DNA from: Actinomycetales bacterium
GTDB lineage: Bacteria; Actinomycetota; Actinomycetes; Actinomycetales; Dermatophilaceae
NCBI GenBank assembly: GCA_016711095.1
Contig: JADJTP010000001.1
Span: forward strand, 496,001-560,000
Direction: 5' to 3'
DNA length: 64,000 nt
The notes under the pieces are model-generated. The model saw only the letters and a list, made by a program, of their open reading frames with translations, was not told the DNA's origin and searched no databases. Positions within the stretch are counted from its first letter, which is position 1; each line of letters opens with the position of its first letter. Both the position numbers and the translations under genes were made by a program. Positions 58,275 to 64,000 of this stretch are shown here, piece by piece.

Positions 58275-58865
58275 ATGCCAACCCCTTCCAAGGGTCCCCG
58301 CCTCGGTGGCGGGCCGGCACACGAGCGGCTGCTGCTGGCGGGTCTTGCCACGTCGCTGTTCGAGCACGACCGGATCACCACGACCGAGGCCAAGGCCAAG
58401 CGGCTGCGTCCGCTTGCCGAGCGTCTGGTCACCTTCGCCAAGCGCGGTGATCTGCACGCGCGCCGTCGGGTGCTCACCGTCGTGCGTGACAAGAGCGTCG
58501 TGCACCGCCTCTTCACCGAGGTCGCGCCCGACATGGCTCAGCGCGAAGGCGGCTACACCCGGATCGTCAAGATCGGGCCGCGCAAGGGCGACAACGCCCC
58601 CATGGCCGTGATCGAGCTGGTTCGTGAACCGCTGTCGGCCAAGAAGGCCACCGTCAAGGAGGCCGAGTCCGCCACCAGGCGCGCCGCCGCCGACAAGAAG
58701 AAGGCCGACGAGGCTAAGCCCGCTGCTGCACCCGCAGCTGAGGTCGAGGCTACCGAGGTCGACGACGCGACCGTCACCCCAGCCGAGGTGCAGGACGCGC
58801 CGACGCAAGACGCGCCGGTGCAGGACGCCGAGGTCGACGACGCGCCGGCAAAGGCGACCGACTGA
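58275..58865 (+). CDS. rplQ: 50S ribosomal protein L17, with long tail
   Basis: 196 aa, where the core family is ~120. The core reads MPTPSKGPRLGGGPAHERLL, EAKAKRLRPLAERLVTFAKR and GYTRIVKIGPRKGDNAPMAV. The last ~70 residues are Ala/Glu/Asp/Lys-rich with VQDAPTQDAPVQDAEV-type repeats. Extended acidic tails on L17 are frequent in Actinobacteria. Confidence 0.97.
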   Translation: MPTPSKGPRLGGGPAHERLLLAGLATSLFEHDRITTTEAKAKRLRPLAERLVTFAKRGDLHARRRVLTVVRDKSVVHRLFTEVAPDMAQREGGYTRIVKIGPRKGDNAPMAVIELVREPLSAKKATVKEAESATRRAAADKKKADEAKPAAAPAAEVEATEVDDATVTPAEVQDAPTQDAPVQDAEVDDAPAKATD

Positions 58866-58929
58866 TCCACGCGGCGCTCGACTGCCCGGCCGCTGTTTAG
58901 CCGGCCAGCGGGCCGCACGGCGCAGCGAC

Positions 58930-58965
58930 CGAGGGCTCCTCACCACCTGTGGTGAGGAGCCCTCG
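58930..58965. terminator. Bidirectional terminator hairpin between rplQ and the phosphotransferase-like gene
   Basis: CGAGGGCTCCTCACCAC (58930-58946), a CT loop, GTGGTGAGGAGCCCTCG (58949-58965): a perfect 17-bp stem between two converging genes. No GTATGCCG word and no long T-run. Confidence 0.75.
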
Positions 58966-59015
58966 ATCATGCACCCGCAGGCGCATTCGGCTTTTCGTCG
59001 GCGCAACGCTGCGAG

Positions 59016-61742
59016 TCAGTCCAGCGGGACGATCGTGCCGGCGGAGCCGTCGAGGCGGATGCGTGACCCGGTCACCAGCCGTGTCGTCGCCTCGTGCACG
59101 CCGACCACCGCTGGTATGCCGTATTCGCGCGCGACAACAGAGCCGTGGGTCATCATCCCGCCGACCTCGGTGACCAGGCCCCCCGCGGTGAGGAACAGCG
59201 GTGTCCACGCAGGGTCGGTCCCGACGCAGACGAGGATCTCGCCCGGCGTGAGGCCAGCGCTGGTCGGGTCGGCGACCACCCGGACCGGGCCCTCGACAAC
59301 CCCCGGCGACACCGGGCTACCGACGATGGCACCCGCGGGGAGGTCGGCCAGTGCAGCCGAGCGGCTCAGACCCTCATGGAAGGCTCGGCCGTCGCCGACG
59401 AGCACCCGCGGCACCCGCGCGCGGCGGGCCTCGGCGAGCCAGCTGGCGCGGCGTGAGCTGACCAGCTCGCGCAGCGCGGGAAGCGCCTGCGGGGTCAGCT
59501 CGGTGAGCTCGTGCAACCGCAGGAAGAAGACGTCGGTGGCATGGTCGAGTACCCCCGCCGCGACCAAGTCGCCGCCGCTTGCCAGCAGGCCCTCACGCGC
59601 GACACCCATCAGCTGGATGACCGCGAACTTCGGCTGTTCCCGTCCGCCGGCCAGGGCCCGGACCCGAGAGGCGCAGAACCGGACCGTTCGAGCGCGAAGG
59701 TGACCACGCGGCATACCGGAGGCTGTTGCAGCCAGGCGTTCGACGGCGATCCGGGCCGACGCCGCGCCGCGAGCGAAGACGGCGGGCGGAGCCTGTTCGT
59801 CGGACAGCGCGAGATAGGACTGGATGGTCTGGATGAGGTCGATCGGGTCTTCGCGCCACCGAGGCCGCCCCAGGTCGATCTCGCCGATCCCGCGCATTCC
59901 GTAGGCCGCGAGGAATCCGGCGAGGGCGGTCTGCGCCGCGCGAGGCAGGCGGCCAGCCGCGTAGTTGGCGGCGAGCTCGGCCGGCGCGAGCGTTGTGAAC
60001 ATGCGGGTCGCACCGGCGTCCGCAGCCACGGCAGCCGCGACCTCCCACAGGGCCAGGTCCATCTCGGTCGTCGGGTTGCGCGGGATCGCACGGGTGATCT
60101 CCATAGCCTCCGGGGAGATCCCATGGCCGCTCGGCGAACTCCCGTGGGCAGACGAGGCGTCGGTGAGCTTGGAGATCACTCGCAGCAGCGCCACGCTCGG
60201 AGCGACCAGCGGCGCGGCGCGAGGCAGGATCCGGGGGAAGGCGCCCCCGAGAGCGTCACGAAGCCAGGTGCCCCGAGCGGCCAGACGGCGCACCGGGTCG
60301 GTCTCGGCGGAAGCGGCGACTTCCCGCCGAGCGGCATCGGCGACGAGTGCCTCGACGGTCGCGTCGAAGGTGTCGCGGGCCTGGCCGGGTCTGAGCATCG
60401 CTCCGGCCGCGCCACGAGCGGTCTTGCGCAAGAAGCGGGCGACGTCGCGGGCGGTTCGCGGCAGGTCGGATCGTGGAGCCGACGCGAGGCCGCCCTCCTC
60501 GAGGAGGTCGTGCACGATCGCTGCGGCGCTCGGGTCGACGAACCTCAGGAACGCCGGGGCACTCTTATGTCCCAACGGATTGCGAAGGATCCGGTCGAGG
60601 CGGAGCCACACCCGCTCCCCGGCTTCGCCGATGTAGGCGGTCGTGCGGGGATCGACGTCGTGGCCGAAGAGGCGGGCGGCGCCGGACAGCAGTGTCTTGA
60701 TCACGTCGCGGCCCAGCGGTGTCATCGGCGCGAGGACCCCTTGGACGGCGCCGAAGGACAGCCACAACGACTCGGGGGGCGCCCCGTCCGGGATGGGGAA
60801 GAGCGAGGTGATCGCCCGCGACTGCAGCAGGTGCAGGTGGCCGTTGCCCAGGGCCCACTCGATGTCCTGCGGGGTGGCGTAGGTGTCCTGAACCCGGCGG
60901 CCGAGCGCGACGAGCTCGGCGACCTGTGCGTCGGTGAGGGCGGACTGGTCTGCGGCGTCGCGGGATTCGGTGATCACACCGCCCTCTACGGCAGCGGAGG
61001 CAATCGTGGCAAGCGCCTTGGCGCCCAGGGTGCGGTCGATGACCCGGCCGGTCGCGCTGTCGGCGACGATGTGATCGGGCTCGACCTGACCCGACACGAG
61101 TGCCTCCCCGAGGCCGAAGGTCGCATCGATCGTCATCTGCCCGCGGTGGCCGGTCAGTGGGTTGGCGGTGAACAGCACGCCCGAGACATCGGCGGACACG
61201 AGCCTTTGGACGGCCACGGCGAGCGCGACCGCGTCGTCGGAGACGAGGTTGGCGCGGCGGTAGGCGATGGCCCGGGTGGTCCACAGACTCGACCAACATT
61301 CGCGGACCGCTTCGTGCAGTTGCTCGGGCCCAATGATCCCGAGGAAGGTGTCCTGTTGCCCGGCGAAGGACAAATGGGGTAGGTCTTCGGCGGTCGCCGA
61401 GGAGCGCACCGCGACCGACCCGAAGCCCAGGTCCGCGTATGCCGCCGCGATCGCCTCGGCGAGTTCCTCGGGGATGGCGCCGGCCCGGAAGGCCGCGCGG
61501 ATCGTGGTGCTGGCGGCCTCGGCGCCGGCCGGGTCCAGGAGATCGGCATCGGCCATCGCCTCGTCGATGACCTGGACAAGGTCGCGGTCGGCGACGAATC
61601 GGCGATACGCGTCGGTCGTCACGACGAACCCTGCAGGGACGGGGAAACCCGCCTGCGTGAGCAATCCGAGATTGACGGCCTTCCCGCCGGCGCTCGCACG
61701 ATCGATCGACGGGTCATCGAAGCGGATGGTCCACACGTCCAT
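59016..61742 (-). CDS. Rifampin-phosphotransferase-like / PEP-synthase-family protein
   Basis: 908 aa. Residues ~15-325 form a PEP/pyruvate-binding ATP-grasp domain (GGKAVNLGLLTQAGFPVPAG, VRSSATAEDLPHLSFAGQQD, DIEWALGNGHLHLLQSRAIT). A divergent middle (~330-790) includes YGMRGIGEIDLGRPRWREDP. The C-terminal swivelling domain (~810-905) carries the carrier His at about 866 in TEVGGMMTHGSVVAREYGIP. This order and the TDPAWTPLF and GGMMTHG motifs match rifampin phosphotransferases better than classical PEP synthases, which have GGRTCHAAI. Whether it acts on rifamycins cannot be told from sequence alone. It sits between rplQ and truA, which are normally adjacent. Confidence 0.8.
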   Translation of the reverse strand: MDVWTIRFDDPSIDRASAGGKAVNLGLLTQAGFPVPAGFVVTTDAYRRFVADRDLVQVIDEAMADADLLDPAGAEAASTTIRAAFRAGAIPEELAEAIAAAYADLGFGSVAVRSSATAEDLPHLSFAGQQDTFLGIIGPEQLHEAVRECWSSLWTTRAIAYRRANLVSDDAVALAVAVQRLVSADVSGVLFTANPLTGHRGQMTIDATFGLGEALVSGQVEPDHIVADSATGRVIDRTLGAKALATIASAAVEGGVITESRDAADQSALTDAQVAELVALGRRVQDTYATPQDIEWALGNGHLHLLQSRAITSLFPIPDGAPPESLWLSFGAVQGVLAPMTPLGRDVIKTLLSGAARLFGHDVDPRTTAYIGEAGERVWLRLDRILRNPLGHKSAPAFLRFVDPSAAAIVHDLLEEGGLASAPRSDLPRTARDVARFLRKTARGAAGAMLRPGQARDTFDATVEALVADAARREVAASAETDPVRRLAARGTWLRDALGGAFPRILPRAAPLVAPSVALLRVISKLTDASSAHGSSPSGHGISPEAMEITRAIPRNPTTEMDLALWEVAAAVAADAGATRMFTTLAPAELAANYAAGRLPRAAQTALAGFLAAYGMRGIGEIDLGRPRWREDPIDLIQTIQSYLALSDEQAPPAVFARGAASARIAVERLAATASGMPRGHLRARTVRFCASRVRALAGGREQPKFAVIQLMGVAREGLLASGGDLVAAGVLDHATDVFFLRLHELTELTPQALPALRELVSSRRASWLAEARRARVPRVLVGDGRAFHEGLSRSAALADLPAGAIVGSPVSPGVVEGPVRVVADPTSAGLTPGEILVCVGTDPAWTPLFLTAGGLVTEVGGMMTHGSVVAREYGIPAVVGVHEATTRLVTGSRIRLDGSAGTIVPLD

Positions 61743-61848
61743 CCGGCAACGCTAACCCCGGCGCGGTCCGGTCCGGAGTGGTACGCAGTGGTCCGGCGCC
61801 GTCCGGAGCGGAGACGACCGGTGCGCCGGGTTCGCCCGGTGGGGGAGA

Positions 61849-62748
61849 ATGTCCGGCGTGCCGAAGCCGAGCCTGTCCGAGCCGTCTGCCGGTGAACCGG
61901 CCGGCCCCGTGCGGCTGCGGATAGACCTTGGTTATGACGGCACGGACTTCTCCGGCTGGGCCGCGCAGCCGGGGCGCCGCACCGTCGAAGGCGAGCTCTC
62001 ACGGGCCCTTACGACGGTCCTGCGAGTGCCCGAGGACGCCGGCCCGGTGCGCCTGGTCGTTGCCGGCCGCACCGACGCCGGGGTCCACGCCCGGGGTCAG
62101 GTCGCGCACGTGGAGGTGGCGGAGGCGGCATACGGGCAGCTGGTTCGGCGCTCGAATCGCAGCCCCGAGCAGGCTGCTGAGGCGCGACTGCGGGGGTTGC
62201 TGCCCGCCGACGTCGTCGTCCATCGCGTATGCCGCGCGCCCGCCGGTTTCGACGCCCGCTTCAGCGCGACCTATCGGCGCTACAGCTATCGGATCGCCGA
62301 CGCCCTGTCGTTACGCGACCCGGTGCGGCGACGGGACACCCTCTGGCTCAGTGACGAGTTGGACGCCGACGCGATGGGGCAGGCGAGCGCACGGCTGGTG
62401 GGCCTGCGCGACTTCGCGGCGTTCTGCAAGAAGCGTGAGGGTGCGACAACCGTGCGCACCTTGCAGGCTTTCCAGTGGTCACGCGCCGACGACGGGGTGC
62501 TCGTCGGCACGGTCGTCGCCGACGCGTTCTGTCACTCGATGGTGCGTGCGCTCGTCGGGGCTGTGGTCCCGGTAGGCCTGGGGCGTCAGAGTGTCGACTG
62601 GCCCGAGGGCGTCCAGACCGTTGGCGTGCGGGACAGTCACGTCACGGTGATGCCGGCCCACGGCCTCTGCTTGGAGGAGGTCGGTTATCCCTGCGATGAC
62701 GAGCTGGCCGCGCGGGCCGTCCAGGCTCGCTCGCGCCGCCAGTCATGA
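61849..62748 (+). CDS. truA: tRNA pseudouridine(38-40) synthase TruA
   Basis: Makes pseudouridine at tRNA positions 38-40. 299 aa; the catalytic aspartate lies in AGRTDAGVHARGQVAH (about residue 77). Other marks are LGYDGTDFSGWAAQPGRRTV and FCHSMVRALVGAVVPVG. ATG 61849 directly follows GGGGGAGA; an in-frame GTG nearby is possible. The stop overlaps the convergent amidase end by a few bases. Confidence 0.96.
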   Translation: MSGVPKPSLSEPSAGEPAGPVRLRIDLGYDGTDFSGWAAQPGRRTVEGELSRALTTVLRVPEDAGPVRLVVAGRTDAGVHARGQVAHVEVAEAAYGQLVRRSNRSPEQAAEARLRGLLPADVVVHRVCRAPAGFDARFSATYRRYSYRIADALSLRDPVRRRDTLWLSDELDADAMGQASARLVGLRDFAAFCKKREGATTVRTLQAFQWSRADDGVLVGTVVADAFCHSMVRALVGAVVPVGLGRQSVDWPEGVQTVGVRDSHVTVMPAHGLCLEEVGYPCDDELAARAVQARSRRQS

Positions 62749-64000
62749 GTGGCAGAGGAACTGTGCCGGCGCGCCGGTGAGGGGGAAGGTGATGGTGCCC
62801 CCTTGGAAGCGTTGGGTGACGACGCCTGCCGTCGCTGCGGTTTCGCCGGAGACGGGATAGCCGAGGCACCCGGTTGGTCCGCCCGCTTGGGCATAGATCG
62901 CGTGGATCCCTCGATAGATCGGAACTGCCGGTGTCGCGTCCGAGCGGAAGATCGACCCGCGCTCGAAGTCCTGACCGGAGCCGGAGCTCGAGGTCCTCTG
63001 TTCCTCGGAGGTGGGGAAGCCGAGCCACTGTAGGCCGCCGCCGGCCTGCCAGCGAGTGAGGATCTGCCCGCTCAGCAGATGCGCGCCGGTGGGGTTGGAC
63101 CAATAGATCCAGCCCTGCTGGAATTGCTGCCGGGCCCCAGCTCCGGCGGCTCCTTCCTCGGACTGGGGGTAGCCCAGGACCGACGGGCCGACGGCGGCAT
63201 ACCGGCCGCCGATGGCGCCGACGGTGGTGAAGGCGCCTGTCGCCGGCGACCACCAGACCCGACCGACGGAGTACTGCTGGGACACTCCGCCCGGCTGGAG
63301 GATCTCCCGCTCGACGGGGAAGCCGATCCAGGACCGCAGCGCGCCTTTGCTCTCCCAGTAGGCCCGCACAGCCCCGACAACCATCCCGGTGCCGAAGTTC
63401 GGCGACCAGACCAGGAGGACCGAGGACCCGATGAAGCCGACGCTGGCCCCCCCGAGGATGGCCCGCTCGGGCGTTGGGTCGCCCCAGGTTGCGGCGCCCC
63501 AGGCCGCGAAGACCCGGTCAAACCCTGGGCCGAGTTCGACGAACGAACCGTCAGCACGGGTCCAGGTGCCCCAACCGCTGGCGTAGCCGAGGTGACGGTG
63601 CCCGAAGAGGGTCGCTTCGCCCATGCCGATCTCGCCCATTCCGGCGCGTCCACCCAGCAGCTGATACCGAGCGTAAAGGTCGCTGTCGGTGAAGAGTACC
63701 TGGGCGGCGACCTTGGCCCGGATGGTTGGCAGGGCGGCATACAGTCTTCGCGCCCGGACACGCGGTGGACTGGAAGTCACGGTGGCCGTCGATGGTGGGA
63801 AACGTGACCGTCGTGCCCGCGGGGTAGTGCGAGCCAGAGTCTGAACTCGTGAGGGTCGCGGTGCCGTTCGGGTTGACGTAGAAGTCATGGAACCGCATCG
63901 CGATGATCGACGACAGCGCATCGATCGTGACAGCGGGCACGTTCGCGACCGTGAAATCGCCCATCACCGAGATGCCGAAGTTGCGGCTGTTGAAGCCGAG
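62743..64000 (-). pseudogene. LGFP-repeat N-acetylmuramoyl-L-alanine amidase, frameshifted and cut by the window edge
   Basis: Two frames together encode a secreted-type cell-wall hydrolase. The upstream frame (from 64000 to about 63745) is the end of an amidase_2/PGRP domain: LGFNSRNFGISVMGDFTV, AIAMRF-like SSIIAMRFHDFYVNP, then the zinc-ligand region DGHRDFQSTACPGAK. Coding then continues in the next frame as LYAALPTIRAKVAAQVLFTD and about four LGFP repeats (WIGFPVEREILQPGG, VLGYPQSEEGA, WLGFPTSEEQ, CLGYPVSGETA) to the stop at 62743. Removing one base at about 63745 joins the frames in perfect register. It may be a real null allele or an assembly error. Confidence 0.82.

Noticed and set aside
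59511..61382. 623-codon open frame on the plus strand
   Set aside because: Mirror of the phosphotransferase-like gene, whose motifs are clear on the minus strand.

Overview
The window is a high-GC (roughly two-thirds G+C, estimated by eye) actinobacterial chromosome segment. It carries the main transcription/translation gene cluster and almost nothing that looks foreign. Gene order (murB, aspartate aminotransferase, tRNA-Trp, secE, nusG, rplK, rplA; rpsL-rpsG-fusA-tuf; S10-spc-alpha operons), a DUF5709 protein, an rpsZ-type zinc S14 and frequent GTG starts point to Actinomycetota, most likely Micrococcales of the Intrasporangiaceae/Dermatophilaceae type. That placement is an inference from gene order and protein flavour, not from a search.

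Layout: 1-5100, murB after a MaoC-type gene tail, then on the minus strand a lipoprotein, adenosine deaminase, DUF5709 protein and an aminotransferase. 5300-8000, tRNA-Trp, secE, nusG, rplK, rplA. 8160-14420, a lipoprotein and a peroxide-defence block (ahpC, ahpF, Fur-family regulator, katG). 14500-15900, rplJ-rplL with an L10-type leader. 16080-19670, glcD-glcF-like oxidase genes divergent from a FadR-type regulator. 20000-27760, rpoB-rpoC. 28150-30860, ppdK. 31200-35640, rpsL, rpsG, fusA, tuf. 35890-39570, M18 aminopeptidase, EamA and MFS transporters. 40050-49760, S10 and spc operons (rpsJ to rplO). 49930-54190, secY-adk-map plus DUF1801-like and DUF2332-like genes. 54900-58870, infA-rpmJ-rpsM-rpsK-rpsD-rpoA-rplQ. 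59010-62750, a rifampin-phosphotransferase-like protein (minus strand) and truA. 62740-64000, a frameshifted LGFP-repeat amidase running off the end.

The conserved ribosomal/RNA-polymerase modules appear repeatedly interrupted by metabolic or stress genes (katG/ahpCF, glcDF, ppdK, transporters, the phosphotransferase-like gene). Each insert has its own promoter or terminator signals.

The most unusual signal is not a gene. The 8-base word GTATGCCG (complement CGGCATAC) occurs about 60 times, about once per kilobase, on both strands without strand bias and in all reading frames, against a handful expected. At eight intergenic junctions it sits as inverted pairs forming long perfect hairpins. 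This distribution resembles the DNA uptake sequences of Neisseriaceae and Pasteurellaceae, which I do not know to be described in this group. A second dispersed element of exactly 63 bp (ends TTCGGAGGTT / AACCTCCGAA, nested inverted repeats) occurs three times between genes.
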